Shown piece by piece: positions 1-13,398 of a stretch of DNA of 64,000 nt. Below the pieces are notes generated by a model, which was not told the origin of the DNA, did no database searches, and worked only from the letters and a program-made list of their open reading frames with translations. The translations under genes were made by a program, and so were the position numbers. Source of the DNA: Lates calcarifer (Eukaryota; Chordata; Actinopteri; Centropomidae); NCBI RefSeq assembly GCF_001640805.2, contig NC_066847.1:21257504-21321503 (forward strand). Direction: 5' to 3'. Within the stretch, counting starts at the first letter, position 1, and every line of letters begins with the position of its first letter.

Positions 1-3000
1 TACATGGGATTGTCTCATCCTCTCCTTGGAAAGCAGGCTTTGATTATCTTTTTGCCTCATCTAACTTCTTCCCTTCCCCTTCCACCTCAAATCACTCATT
101 GTATGATCAGATGAAGACAGATGAAACTGAACGGAAACATTTTGGTTGCCATGCTGCGAGAGTTGAGATTAAAATCTCTGATGTTTCGGTGTCATTCTAT
201 ATAATCATATCTTTGACAAACAGCTGTGGTCTGCAAATAGCATGCATCCACACAGCTCCTGCTTGGTGGCTGCAGGGAAATCGGCAACCCCATTATAATG
301 CTGGAATAGGCCTGAAGAATTTTTCGCCTCATCTCCTCAGCCATACCTCCAGTCGAGTGAAAGAGCTGACAAGGTAGGAAAAAGCTGACACAGAAGTCTA
401 ATTCTATAAGGATGAAAACCTCATACTCATCAGAGGTGCAATTTCTCTGCTCTGTATTTTTACTGCAGCAAGGCTGGGGGAAGAAGAGTGCAGGCCTGGC
501 AGCATGCAATTTGCACAAATTTAATGAGCAGTATGGTGATTAATGATGATTAGGTAAATTGTTGTTTCTATATACATTTTCACACTAAATCTATAGTTAA
601 CAAGGTGGAAAAAATTCTGTTAACAAGCACTTCAAACTACTGCCTTCTAGGGTACAATGCCCAACTGAAGCTACTCACACTGACCAATGATTGGAGAAAA
701 AATAATTATGAGCCAGGAGGCTTATTAGATGAGCAGCATGGTTGCCATGCTTTAACCGAGGCCTTGTCTGTCATGTCAGTCTAGTTGAATAACTGCCATC
801 CTTTCTATATCTCTCTGTATCTCATCATTTTTGCTGAAACTGCAATGGCCTAGTTTGTAGTCTGCAGTTACAAATGAAACTAATAGAATGTTTTACAGGC
901 AGTCTGTGGAGATGTAAATGTGAATAAGAGCTAGCTTAAAAAAACAGTACAAGAAAAAACACCACCACCTCAGGTAACAAAGAGCCCTCTAGCAGCCATG
1001 GCAATTATGACTCTTGTCTGTTGAAAATAAAGGAAGGTGACGTCACTATAGAGCCACAAAGTCTTCATGGGGATGGTTCAAGAAAACCTCAGACTATTCA
1101 TGGAAGACAAATGTTCTTTTTATTTATTTATTTATTTTTTATTCTTTTAATTTTAACCCAAACAATATGGGCATCATGAATGCTTTAAAGTTACCTACGT
1201 TACTGATCTATGAAGCACTATTAAAGGTTTTTTAGTTATAAACTTTTGTAAGAAAGCAGTTTCAGGCAGCTTTGGCAAATCTTAACCCAGTGCCTGTAAC
1301 TGTAGCAAGGAATTACGACTTTGCCTGGAATTGCCTTTTCTGCAATTTTCCTCTGGTTTTAAGAATACATGAGGTAATATTAACGTATGAAATATGTATG
1401 CGAACATCACTGACTGACTGTGGGTTGTTTTAGATGAGTAACTGTCACTTCGATGTTGATATTGTCAGAGCAGAGCAGACTCTCCTCACACCCATAAAAC
1501 TATGTTTTGTGGTGGTTTCAAACAAACCACCATGAAGTTAGCCCGAACGGTGTGGTTGCAACCAATATTTTCTGCTCGTGGTGCGGTTATCTGGTGTCAC
1601 TCCAGTTTGAATATAAACCATACCAAGAGTAAACCCCACAGAATTTAACTAAACCAGCTGTTGGCTGATGTGTCTTTCTCTCTACTTAAAGAACATGTCT
1701 GTCTATTGAGTGTCACTCTTGTTTGTTAGTTCTGTGTGTTTGACCATTCATCTATCTCTGTGTTGCAAGTAGATGTGGTAATTCAGAGACAAACACGATT
1801 TCCAGGGATTAGCTTTGAACTAAAGTGTATTGTGATGTTAGTGTAAGAGCTTTATTTCTTACATTTTTCCATAATTGCAAAATAAATAAATAAATCAAAG
1901 TCATTCAGAACCATCCGGTGTTTCCATGTCTCTTTCTCCCCTGGAGAAAATACAACCATACATACTGTCAGCACTGATAAGACACACCAGATTCTCGTGT
2001 ATTCTGCTCTCTCATGTATCTTTTTAATAGAGAAAGAGAATTATTCATTGTCTTCTACGCTAATCTGTACGTCTGTAAAGCTGTACTTCTGTTTCCATTC
2101 TATGTGATTCTATTATGTTCTATTGTGCTGAACATTCCTACGCTTTCATTCAACATTGTGTTTCCAAAGAGCAGATGGCTTGCTAGCAGCGATAAGAAAC
2201 AGACATTTAGCAGATAAATGAATAAATAAAAATGATGATTGGGTGTAATATATAATATTCATATACTGCCAGGCTGCTATAAAAACACAACTGTCCTAGC
2301 TTCGCTCTCTTTTTCTTTCTGTATGTATGTTTGTGTGGGTAAGGGGGTTGACTAAGGTTCTTCCATTCTGAAGCAGTTAAGCTGCAGTACATACATACTG
2401 TACTGCATCACATGGATTCCTTTAAAAAGTCTTTAAAATGCAAAACAGTGTCTTATAGAGGGATAGCAATCTGTAAAATTACCATACTTCTTATAATTAT
2501 AACAATTATAACATTTATTTAACCAGCAGAAAAATGTTGTAGAGTTGTCCTTCATTGTTGTGTGTGTGATCTGTGTGAGCATGAAGATGTGTAGATCTGC
2601 AAGTGTGAGGCAGAGAGAAAGACTATGCTAGTGTACGTCCTTGTCAGACAGGAAAATATATTTTGAAGGAAGCACAAATAATTAATGACTTGCGGCAATC
2701 ACTTGTTAAAGAATTCAAGCATGAACGATGTGTGTCGATGTGCATGTGTGTTTATGCGTGCAAGTGTGTGCATATGAAGGTTTGTGTGTCACGGCAGCCG
2801 GCGTCCTTGCTCGGAAGCTGGGTGAAAAATGCAGTGCATGCAAACCTGAAATGGCAGGTGTCGGCAAGAACAGGTGAAAATCACACACTGGATGATGCAT
2901 TGTGCCTCTGTGTGTATGTGTGAATGAGTGTATAGGATACAGGGAATATATATTTGTGGGTTTGTTTGGCATGAAACTCGCAAACTGTACACACTAGTTT

Positions 3001-3140
3001 ACATTCAATTCTATTCCCTACTTCTGTTCACTTCAATGTGGAAATGACTGACCCCATTTAGAAGGGCACAGATGGAAAAGGAGTGGTGAGAGAGACGTGC
3101 AGCTTAAATTTGCATCAGCTGCAACTGCATATGTGCATGA

Positions 3141-3143
<3 letters not shown>

Positions 3144-3176
<33 letters not shown>

Positions 3177-3203
3177 AATAGAGCGAGAGAGAGAGAGAGA
3201 GAG
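3144..3203. repeat. (TG)n followed by (GA)n microsatellite
   Basis: TG repeats run 3144-3172, then GA repeats at 3185-3203 after a short interruption. Confidence 0.95.
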
Positions 3204-3979
3204 GGTAAGGAAGAGAGATGCTTCACAGAGTATGTGTAGGTTAATTGCTGTGTGACCATGCTGAGAGCAGTGAACTCTGACCTGTCAAGGGTCAGGCATG
3301 GTCTTTTCTGATTGGCTTGCATGAGAGAAAATGTATAATTACACTGAACGCCCTTGATGATGACCTTTATATTCAGCAGAGCACATTCCAACTGCACAGA
3401 TATGGACAGAGGCACAAACACGCACAGTGTCACTGGGGCCACAGTCTAGTGTTGCAGATTTCTCACTTTTGATCAGTTGTTTTTGAAACCAAGTAACATG
3501 ATAGTGTTAACTCAAGTCTGCTTTCCTTTTCTAGAGATGTTTTTAATCTAGCTCCTTACTTTTGTGAACAAGGGCAGAAACAAACACTCAAAGAACAACT
3601 AAACCTCCAACTCTAAAATTGTCAAGTGAGCACATGATATATGGGTGTTCATACACACTATCATGGCCTCTATAGCAGAGAGCAACAAAACAAAAGGTAG
3701 CCCAACATATCATAAAGTGTATGCCATATAGGTGTGTGAAAGAGATCACCAGAACTTGCAGTTCTCCATGAGTGTGTTTGTCAGTGTGTGTGTGTGTGTG
3801 TGTGTTACTGAGGACACTAATCCCTCTGGCTTTGTCCAGGTCACGTATCCTGTCAGGTAGCCGTGGAGATTCAAAGGAAGGGCCTATGGAACGTCTTTGC
3901 GTCAGCAGAGGAGTGTAATTAGTCCCTGACTTCCTGAGCTACAGATTGACATTTAAGTGTCATTCGCACTCCTCTGTCT

Positions 3980-4030
3980 TTGTGTGTGTGTGTGTGTGTG
4001 TCTGTGTGTGTGTGTGTGTTCCTGCACAAA

Positions 4031-4062
<32 letters not shown>
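3980..4062. repeat. Interrupted (TG)n microsatellite
   Basis: Two TG blocks, 3980-4020 and 4031-4062, are split by CCTGCACAAA. A further short TG block lies at 3784-3805. Confidence 0.95.
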
Positions 4063-4632
4063 AGTTATGTTTGTGTCAGGATTCAGAACAACCAGTTGTA
4101 TTGTTTTTGCCTGTAATGTAAGAACACACATGGACATACAAACACACACACTGTACCAAAGCCTGAGGATGTGATTCCCCCTCTCTATGTCTATGTCCAT
4201 CTCTATGTATGAAGCTGGTCATAATGTTACTTGACAAGTTATGACAGAGACTATGACATGATATCATATCATCATTGCTGGCAGACCCCTAACAGAGATA
4301 GCTCGACTGCACTCGATACCAAATGGATGGGGAAATATGCATTATGCAGTGCATCTTATTGTGTGGTGATGTTTTGTATTGAGCAGAGTTGTATTGTGCC
4401 GTGTCACATCGTATTGTATGGTAATGGTTTGTATTGTGTGTGGTAATGCACTGTGTTTTTTGGAAGATCGTTTTGTATTGTGCTGGATTTCATTGTGTCT
4501 GTCCTGAGGCCAATTTGCCCGAGTGCGGCTGACATGTCCTGAGGACTGTCTGTAAATGTTAACGTTAAAGAGGCACAATACTCCTTTATGCAGGTGTGTG
4601 CTTTCTCTTATAATGTGCCTTATTGTGTGTAA

Positions 4633-4633
<1 letters not shown>

Positions 4634-4666
<33 letters not shown>

Positions 4667-4776
4667 CCCTCGCTCAGCGTTAATGCCACGGAGGAATGTG
4701 TGAAAGCTGTCAGAGAACATCGGGTTCCTAAAATAGACAATCCCCATGGGAAAAAAAGAAAGAGAGAGAGAGAGAA
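4634..4776. repeat. (GT)n and nearby (AG)n microsatellites
   Basis: GT repeats at 4634-4665 and AG repeats at 4759-4776 are separated by about 90 bases of ordinary sequence. Confidence 0.9.
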
Positions 4777-5849
4777 AGATAGTAGAGTAGGGATTCACAT
4801 TTGCGAGACAAAAAGCCCAGATTCTGGGACAGTGACAATGATTAATTATAGATTAGAGATTACGGTAAACAGGAAAGCGCAAATATGCACACAAACACAC
4901 ATTTACTCCAACACAAAGAGATATACTCACACACCAACAAGCTCAATGCCTTGTGGAGTTTCTGAAAAGCCTCTTGTCATGTTTATAGTAGACAAAGGCC
5001 AAATGCCAAACATACAGCAGGTCCTTATCACCGTCTGAATAAGACATAAATGAGACTTTATAAAGCAGTGTAACATTGAACACTGGGTGAGGGGCGAGGT
5101 AAAAAATGAATAAATAAAAAAACTTGTATTTTTTTTTATATATTTACAAACCTCTGCCTAAGTCATATAAAACAGTATTCACAGTGTCAGAGTTTGAATG
5201 TACACAGGATTTAAAGTAAAAAAAGAAAAAGAAAAAAAGATACTGACATTGAATTCTTTTTAAAACATTATCTGTAGGACTTAAGGGAAGATTGCATTTT
5301 AACCAGCCAATTGTAAGTGGTAGATTTCGCTCTCTGAATTGCATCTTATCCATATCTGTAAAACATTAAAATCAATTAAATCTAATGATAAGAATTTGAA
5401 GTTTCTGAAATACAGAAGCTGATGGGTTTCAAGGGTTTGAAAGGGTCGTGATTCTAAACAAATTTTATGCTAGATTTCACTATATATTGGCATCAGGTTG
5501 GGTGCATTTACTTGAAGGAATAGATGTTTTTGCATTTTGTTTTTAGCTCCTTAAGTAAAAATCATGCACACATTACATTTTTTGATGACATTTTTTTCCA
5601 AATGCATGTATGTACACTTTTACAATTTTGAATCTATTTTTCTATCCAGGAAATAATTAACCTGCTTTCGGGCACTAGAGCTAATATGTACTTTGGGCCC
5701 CCATTAACAACCTCCTCCTCTGGTTCTGCCCAACCTATTTTGTCACTGAAATTATGTGGCATGTGTCGGTTGGTGGGTGAAAATTTGATTGTGAGCAAAT
5801 TTGTTTTAAATAATATTCATCATTCCCAGCAGATGTTGGTTTCTACTCT

Positions 5850-6094
5850 ATGACAATACCAATTAGCAGACTCTTGAAACTTGCCTGAGATGTGTAATCC
5901 ATCACTGTGAACTCCCGTTCAACACTTGACAAAGTTATCATTGTTGATAAAACCTTTCAGACCTTTCAAATTTTATCTGCACATAAATTGCAAAATCAAA
6001 CAATGATAAAGTGACTTTGATAAAAAATTCATGTTCACTGTGATGGATTAGACAACTCAAGGAAGTTTTATGTGTCTGCATATTGATTTTCATC
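5850..6094. repeat. Long imperfect palindrome (foldback element or MITE)
   Basis: The left arm at about 5850-5948 and the right arm at about 5997-6094 are reverse complements with scattered mismatches and small gaps. TAATCCATCACTGTGAA on the left pairs with TTCACTGTGATGGATTA on the right. The pairing continues outward through the AAACTT and GCAGAC words and inward through TTATCATTGTT. A loop of about 48 bases separates the arms. This architecture suggests a MITE or foldback transposon relic; the family is not recognised. Confidence 0.65.
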
Positions 6095-6734
6095 ATTTTC
6101 ATATCATGCAGAAATGAATAGAAAAAAAAAGTTCCCCTAAAATAGGAGGAAAAATACAGCCAAAAATCTCAAATCAGAATCAGAATGGTTCACAAAATGG
6201 TTAGCTGCGACTAAAAGTACACATTATCTATAAATAAAAAACACTGGTATGATCTGCTTCAGCAGACTTTACCAAGGCATATCCTCTGTTTTTTACATGA
6301 GCACAGTGAACAAGCTGCAGTCGTTCATAGGTCAAGGTAAATACCAAGCCATTGAGAGTGATTCATGGCATGGTGACACATTTCATAATGCCTTCCTTCA
6401 ATGTATCCTTGTAACAGAGATTCAGTTGTCTATAGATTGCATTTTGAAGGTGCATTCAACATTCCTCAAGTGTCTTTTTTTTAACCCTATGCTGGTGTAT
6501 TCCTGTAGTCTCCCACTAGACTATGATTGTCTCCCTGTGAGGGAAAAAAAAAGCATGTCAAAGTTGTCTCAGTTGAATCTCCTACAGTATGTAGTATGCA
6601 GATGAGTGATTGTGCATGCATAGGTATAGGAGGTGGAGAGGAGGCAAGGGTTTAAGAGACTCTTTCAAGAAGACAAAGAGAGATGAATCATCTATTGCAA
6701 TAGTAGACACAAGAAAGATAGTGTGTGTGAGAGA

Positions 6735-6779
6735 GGGAGTGGGTGCGGGTGGGGTGGAGGGGGGCGGGGGTGGGGGGGA
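6735..6779 (+). other. G-quadruplex-forming motif
   Basis: At least six runs of three or more G are separated by one to four bases within 45 bases (GGGAGTGGGTGCGGGTGGGG followed by longer G runs). This satisfies the usual G3+N1-7 rule with redundancy. It follows a short GT/GA tract and lies about 11.6 kb upstream of the znf804b start. Confidence 0.6.
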
Positions 6780-7859
6780 CTCAATCATCAAATCATCATA
6801 TACTTACAGCAGACAGTTGATGAGCGAACGTAAGCCCCTGCTATCTCTGCCTTTCCACACAACCCTCTGCTTTCCATACAGGAGTGGTGGATAATTAAAA
6901 GATAGAGTGATAGCACGGGAGAGCAAGAGGACCACTGAGACCTCATCTCTGTTCTCCCTACTCTGACATAATTAAAATAGAGCCTTTATGAAATCATTCA
7001 CCGGATTCATCCAACTGCATTTCTTATTCTCTTTTCAACCGTACTTCATCAACAAATATCATTCCCAGAAGTAATGACTCTGCTTAACAACACAGAAAAG
7101 AGGACCTGTTAAAGACACAGGATATTTTATGGGCGCAATCATGGGAGCCGTTTAATTGCTTCAGGATGAGTATTAAGAGGTTCACTGTGTTATCGTGGTC
7201 TCAATATAACCAAAGCAAGCTCCTCAGGGGAGTAGTTTCTCTAGTTATTTATTGTACTGCTGTAATTATGGCCACTGTAATTTGTATTTCTGTTACTCCT
7301 GAGCAGAAGCTGTGCCTGTTTGCATGTTACTATGGAAAAGTGTGATTCTTTGGAGTTATGTCTAATAACAGGAAGGCATAAAATTGTGTAAATAATGTTA
7401 TGGTCTGTTTTATGCATGGTATGACTGGGTTGCTATGGGGCAGTTTTGTGTGCTGTGCTGTCATGGTGTATTGAGTTTTTCTCAGGTTGAGGTTTTTCTC
7501 TAAGATCTTTCATAAAAGCCTCTGCCTCTTCGTGTTTGTGCCTCTGCATTTCAAAGCATCTTGAGGACTGAGAAATACCACTACTATGAAGAGTAATAGA
7601 AAACATCACTCATCATTTGAACATGTTATTGTTCAGTATGCCAGTGATACTTGAACTTGAAAGTTTTAGATACACTCAGATGGAGATTGTCCTCACCAGA
7701 CCTCAAATTTGTAAAGTAGTCTATGTTTATTTTTTTTAAGTGACCTCTTGTGATTGTTCAAATAATGACTTATGTTTCTGAGAAGCAAAAGCAGAGGGAG
7801 TGTAGTCAAGTTGTTGTCATGTCAGTTTTATCTACACTATATGCCCAAAATCATAAATC

Positions 7860-8460
7860 CCACATTTGTACAGCATAAGACAAACTCTATTCTTGGATGC
7901 TCAATTCATAAATGGAAAACTTTGCCCAAAAATCCCTTTAATAGGGGAAAAAAGGAAGAATCCTCAGGAGGAGCAACAGAGCAAGGAACTCTCCTCCTGG
8001 ATGGACAGATATGCAACAGATGTTTTATGTACAGAAAACACAGAAGTAACAATTGTAAAATTACATTATGGAGAAACAGTTCTAGAGTTCTATGCGGAAA
8101 ACAGATTGCAAACATATATGAAGAATATGAATCCTCAGGAGGCTGTCAAGCAACTTCCAACAACTTCTACAAGTGTACATACAATGGGTGTATGAATGTT
8201 GCAAAACCAACTTTAACAACTTTAAACTTAACCAAGTTCAACCAAAAAAAAGTCTATATGCTGATGTTGAGCGTATGATGTGACTGAAAGCTCCAGAAGG
8301 TGAGATATATGAGCTTTGCAACATTTACAGTGAGTCAACAAGGGTAAGAAGTCTCAATCTCCTGATGAAGGTCCTGTGATATGATCAAAAGTTCCAGAAC
8401 AGCTACTAAATGGACATCAAGGTGAGATTGCTTTGTCAACACAACAAAATAGTTTTAGCT
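7860..8460 (+). repeat. Relic of a teleost interspersed repeat
   Basis: The stretch around 7,950-8,060 (CCTCAGGAGGAGCAACAGAG, then a TGGACAGATATGCAACAGATG block) resembles a sequence I recall as repeated in fish introns and UTRs. Downstream, 8,270-8,460 holds two related units (CTGAAAGCTCCAGAAGGTGA and a CAAAAGTTCCAGAAC...AAGGTGA block), the second with a CTGATGAAGGTCC word common in fish repeat tails. Two overlapping open frames cross it, but neither resembles a known protein. The family name is not recalled, so this needs a repeat search. Confidence 0.45.
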
Positions 8461-8961
8461 GTCTTAGCTCAAAAATTCTTGTCATTTTGGAAGGCACTGA
8501 CAAACATTTTCTTTCATTGTTTAGATTCCAGGACTCATTTAGATTCACAGCATTTTACAATGAAACAGAAGAAAATAAATGAAAAGTTAAAACATTCATG
8601 TGTTTGGGGGAAATGTGTAGCTGCATCAGCTCCACCATGGGAACAGAGTTAGTTCTCTATTGCTGTTTTTCTTTTCTTGGTCTCACTCTTTCATCCTCTA
8701 AACCCAATGACCACCCCTGGTCACCTCGTCCGCCTCTCTTCAGCCTCAGAGATAGACAGATCAATTTTGTCTGAAACTCAGCTCTCCCCGTGTCTTTTTG
8801 AGTACCTTCATAGCTCCTCTTCCCCTTCCTGTCATCCAGCTACCATTCCCAGCGTACCCTGTTGTAATCCCTCTCTGTCTCTCTGACTCTCATTCGCTAA
8901 CTCTGCTTATTTTTCACTCTCTTTCTCTCTCTTTCAGTGTACAGCCTCTTCTAGCCTTGGG

Positions 8962-8963
8962 GT

Positions 8964-9050
<87 letters not shown>
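8962..9050. repeat. Compound (GT)n(GA)n microsatellite
   Basis: About 50 bases of GT pass directly into about 38 bases of GA with a single junction, one of the longest simple arrays in the window. Further interrupted GT tracts follow at 9181-9228 and 9369-9392. Confidence 0.97.
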
Positions 9051-9055
<5 letters not shown>

Positions 9056-10626
9056 CTAGAGCTTTTCTAAATCCCAGGTAAGAGCAGAGCTTTTCTGTGG
9101 GAGAATTTCATTTCAACACCTCTCATCTTGCACAGAGAGCAGGAGGATAGGAGTCTCCCAGTTATGAATCCAATAACCATTGTGTATGTGTGTGTATGTG
9201 TGCGCATGTGTGTGTGTGTGTGTGTGTGGGCCAGACAGTGGCCTGTTTATAGGATTGGAGGTTACTCCCATAAACTCAAACTGAAGGTCAAAGAGAAAAA
9301 GAAAGAGACAGAAACACAGACGGGTGTGGAGACAAAAAGAGTGGGGGAAGTGTGCATGCGCGTGCATATGTGTGTGTGTGTGTGTGTGTGTGGATGCGGG
9401 GTTCAAACAGTGAGTGATCAGGGGTGCAACGTCAAGGTGGCATCATGGCACGCACACGTGTATACTCACTGTCTATATGTTAATAGGGTTGTATTGACAT
9501 ATACGCAAGCTTGCACTTACACACACATTTATACACACACATATATGCATGCTGCAGCTGAGTGAGAAAGAGTGTATTGAGTTAGAGAGCTGAGGTCAGC
9601 TCTAAATCATTACAGGTCACTGTGGCAGGCCTGGCTACCAGATTAGATTAAAGTCTAGCTGATAGACCCAGCCAAGCACATTAAAACACACACTAACACT
9701 AACACACACACACACACACACTTTTGTGCATGGAATAAACACAAAAGTGGATACCCCAGCACATTAATCACAGTGAGCCTGAATGTAATGTGCTGTGATG
9801 TAGCTTTGGTTTCTTGTTCAGAAAGCGAGGCAGCTTCCTGACCCCTAATCAGTAAACAGCCATACAACAGATAAAAGTAGCAACGGTCCCAGTGGAGCGG
9901 TCTGTTGGGAAACCATCCTATTAGGAAGTTGAAGAGACTGATTTGATTAAAGCGAGCTGAGACGGGTCACTGTGCTGGTCCTCTGGCTCCAGAAGCTCTC
10001 ACCACCAGGAGGACACACACCAGGGGCTGAGCCATGGATACTCGCCTGCGCTTAATTCTCTGGGAAATACGACTCTTTTGTTGAGATTAAAAGGTGTGTG
10101 TGTTAGTGTGTGTTTGCGCAGTTGGATGGAAGAGAGGATGAAATGAATAGGGGAGCAGCTGCTGTTTATCTGCATGGCATCTCTGCTTTCAAGCACAAGC
10201 ACAACAACAACACTATAAAGCTCTCCTGGTGGGCTATATGTTACTACGGGCAAAGATGGGGCCCTATATCCCCACTCTCCACGTCGCTCGCACTTCTCTC
10301 TCTGTTTTAAAGGAACAATAGAGTGAAAGATGAAAGATGTTTATCTTTGTCCTGCCCCCCTGTCTCCCCCTCTCCCCACTCTCTCTATCTCTTTCTGCCC
10401 CAACCGCACGCCTATCTCCCTCTGTTAGGTGATATATGTCTGACCTTCAGTGGTGAATTTGCCATTTGCTGCCAAGTGGATCTTTAACTGCTTCCATGAT
10501 TCACATGACCTCACTTCCTCTGACCCTGCTAGGTGCTGCTCGGCATGGCTGGCAGCCAAGAGGCAGAAGGGCACCGAGCCAGGCCAGATAAGGGCTTCTC
10601 CAAATCAGCTTGGACCGCTATGATAG

Positions 10627-10679
10627 CTCTCCTCTCCTCTCCTCTCCTCTCCTCTCCTCTCCTCTCCTCTCCTCTCCTC
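10627..10679. repeat. (CTCTC)n pentanucleotide array
   Basis: About ten perfect five-base CTCTC units give a strictly pyrimidine + strand over 53 bases. Confidence 0.95.
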
Positions 10680-12086
10680 ACAAGTTATTGATGTACGGTG
10701 GTGGAGCCTCTGCTCTCTCTAACACCATATTTAATCTTAACTGTCATTGCTTTGAAGTACAATAACTGTAGATGAGAGGACTCTTGAGTGTGCTCCTGTG
10801 TTTGACTAAAATTGGTTGAGCACAGTATGTTTCCCATTGTCCTTCTGGGACAAACCAGAGACCCCATCAACAGACCTTATCTATTATTTACACAGCACTA
10901 GTGATATTCCAATAAATAAGCTAACTGCCTTTCCAAACAACTTTTTACTGTCACAAACAAGAGAATCATATTCATATGCTTTCTGGCACACAGACGCAGC
11001 GGTATCTTTTGATCCAGTGAAAAGCATTTTGAATGAGGTTTCACAATGCCAAACAAGTATGGGGTTGATCGAGATGGTAAAGGTTCATGGTGTACATGCA
11101 GTCGCTTACAAAACACAAATAACAGAGGGATACAAGTGCAAAAAACAGACCAAGGAACTGATGAACATGAGGCCAAGGACACAGACACACACAGAGAGAC
11201 TTAATGACATCCATTCTGGACAGGATATTGTGTATCCCTGTATTGGTGCTAACTCTAAGGTCCATTACTTTCATCTGCAGCAGAATATATGCTAATTAGT
11301 TTCCAGGGAGCAAGTCGAAAGAGGGGAGAGGGCTACAGAGGGAACAGGGGGCAAATGAGGGAGGAGGAGGGGGAGAGAGGATTTTGAGATATGTGAAATG
11401 AATTGCTGTCAAAGTGCATTAAAACTAAGTCTTGAATATGTACCCCACTGGAATGTGGCACAGGGAGCCTGCATGCAAATACAGATACACAGAGAAACTA
11501 AAAAAGAAATACACACAAACTTGTAAGTACACACTTGCTCCATATATGTATGAGTGAGTTGCAGTCTCATTAATAGTGTTAGCACAGCAGCACACCTTAA
11601 TGATCCCTATCTTTCTCGGTGCATCTGCTTCTGACACCATTTCACTTAAACTGTGGGGCCAACAGGGTTCGCGTCAGGACAGAGCACAACTCATACGCTG
11701 TCTGTAAATTAAAGACATATCAGGACACTTTAGCCGAGAGTGACTAATTGACCACTGCCCAGGAGATCAAGTCAGCTCTGACAACCTGTCTTTGGTCGTG
11801 GATTGTCTGGCCTTCGTCCCATATTTTACACTCCGCTCCTCTCTGCTTTATGCTGAACAGACTCATATTAAGAGCTGAGGCTATTCCTTGCCTATTCTTC
11901 AGGGTTCTGTCTCAGTGGACCCATCTGACTAGATTTGACCAGCTTCTTACTTCCTATTCCCTCTCCCTTCTAAGCCTGCACCTACACTGCTCAACCATTA
12001 AACCATAACTAAATATAAATCATCCTTTCTCTTACTCTGTCACTGTGATAGCCCTTCCACACTCATTTGTTCTCTTCCCTCCATCC

Positions 12087-12120
<34 letters not shown>

Positions 12121-12548
12121 TTCTGTCTCTCAGTCTCTCATATTCTCACTTTCTTGCTCTCCACCTTACACAAACACAGCTCTAATAAATTGTGGCACTG
12201 GTAATTACATAGAACCCACCGGTAAATTTCACTTCCATTTACATTTAGATTACAGAATATTTCATTCCTATCAATCTGCAGTGCAGGACCAATGTGTGCA
12301 TGGCTTCGTCCATATGCAGACACAACTGTTCATGGCATTTTTATATTCTCACTGGTGCATGTCCACACACACACACACACACAGGAATAAGCACACGGTG
12401 AGCACACACATGCTCACACTCAAATATACACATGCAGACACACTGAGCAGTAAATCTCAATGTTCACCAGCACACGTGGACAAATTCACATATTAGGGCG
12501 GTAAATCCTAATTTCACTGCCCACATATTAATATGCTCAAACATATGT

Positions 12549-12549
<1 letters not shown>

Positions 12550-12591
<42 letters not shown>
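12550..12591. repeat. (CA)n microsatellite
   Basis: About 21 uninterrupted CA units. A shorter CA tract lies at 12364-12383, another at 13366-13397, and a CT-rich tract at about 12,087-12,132. Confidence 0.95.
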
Positions 12592-12592
<1 letters not shown>

Positions 12593-13364
12593 AGAGCCAC
12601 TTATAGTTGATGGTATCTTAGGGTGAAATGATAGCCCAGGCATGTTGTGTTCATAAATTGAATATTGTTTTGAAAAAGAGCCACAATATTCCTTGAACTG
12701 TGCGATGTTTATCTGATGAAAGAAACCATCCTCACCCACCCTTTTTGCGGAACTCTGGTCTGTTTATTTAAGCAGTAAAGAAATCTTTTTTGTTATTTTT
12801 TATAAGAATATTTATCTGCCTACACACTTATACAGATTCTTTGCATAGTGTTTTCACAGTAATGCCATGGTGAGTCTGTGGAGGCAACATACTCCTGTCC
12901 CACACGCAGACACACCACACACGCACACAGATTCGTTTTCACACACACAAACTTACCCACTTCTGGATCATGATACATTCAGAAGCAATCTCATCCACTG
13001 TGCATAAAAGACAGCAATATGCACCCAAACCTAACTGTAATATTTCAACGGTTTATAGGGAGAGCGGAGAGGGAAAAAAGAGCCAGAGGCAGCAACTGGG
13101 GAAAACAGATACCACCAAGATTTTGCTTCCTCTCTTTCTTTTTTTTTCCTCTCTGTCTTTCTCCCCATCTGTCTCTCGTTCCAACTCTCCCACCCACCCT
13201 CTAACCCCCCTCCTCTCAGTATTACTGCATCATTTCCGACTGTAATGAGTGCACCAGGAGCATGGAGAGAGCAAGGGAGAGGGGAGGTACTTCAGGGAAT
13301 TAGAGTGTTTAAAATATACACAACGGTTTTCCTCTTGTGGATGATCAGTGCAAATACCCCACCA

Positions 13365-13398
<34 letters not shown>

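Larger units (their letters stand above)
1..5849. other. Upstream gene-free DNA
   Basis: I see no exon with splice borders or family resemblance. The short ORFs lack protein-like composition or are translated GT/CA repeats. Content is AT-rich single-copy-looking DNA to about 3,140, then a microsatellite-dense block at 3,144-4,776, then AT-rich sequence again. The stretch at 4,336-4,500 is a degenerate tandem of TTGTATTGTG-like units. Confidence 0.6.

Noticed and set aside
10816..11295. 159-codon plus-strand ORF
   Set aside because: No motif or splice-supported neighbour, and a minus-strand ORF of similar quality overlaps it.
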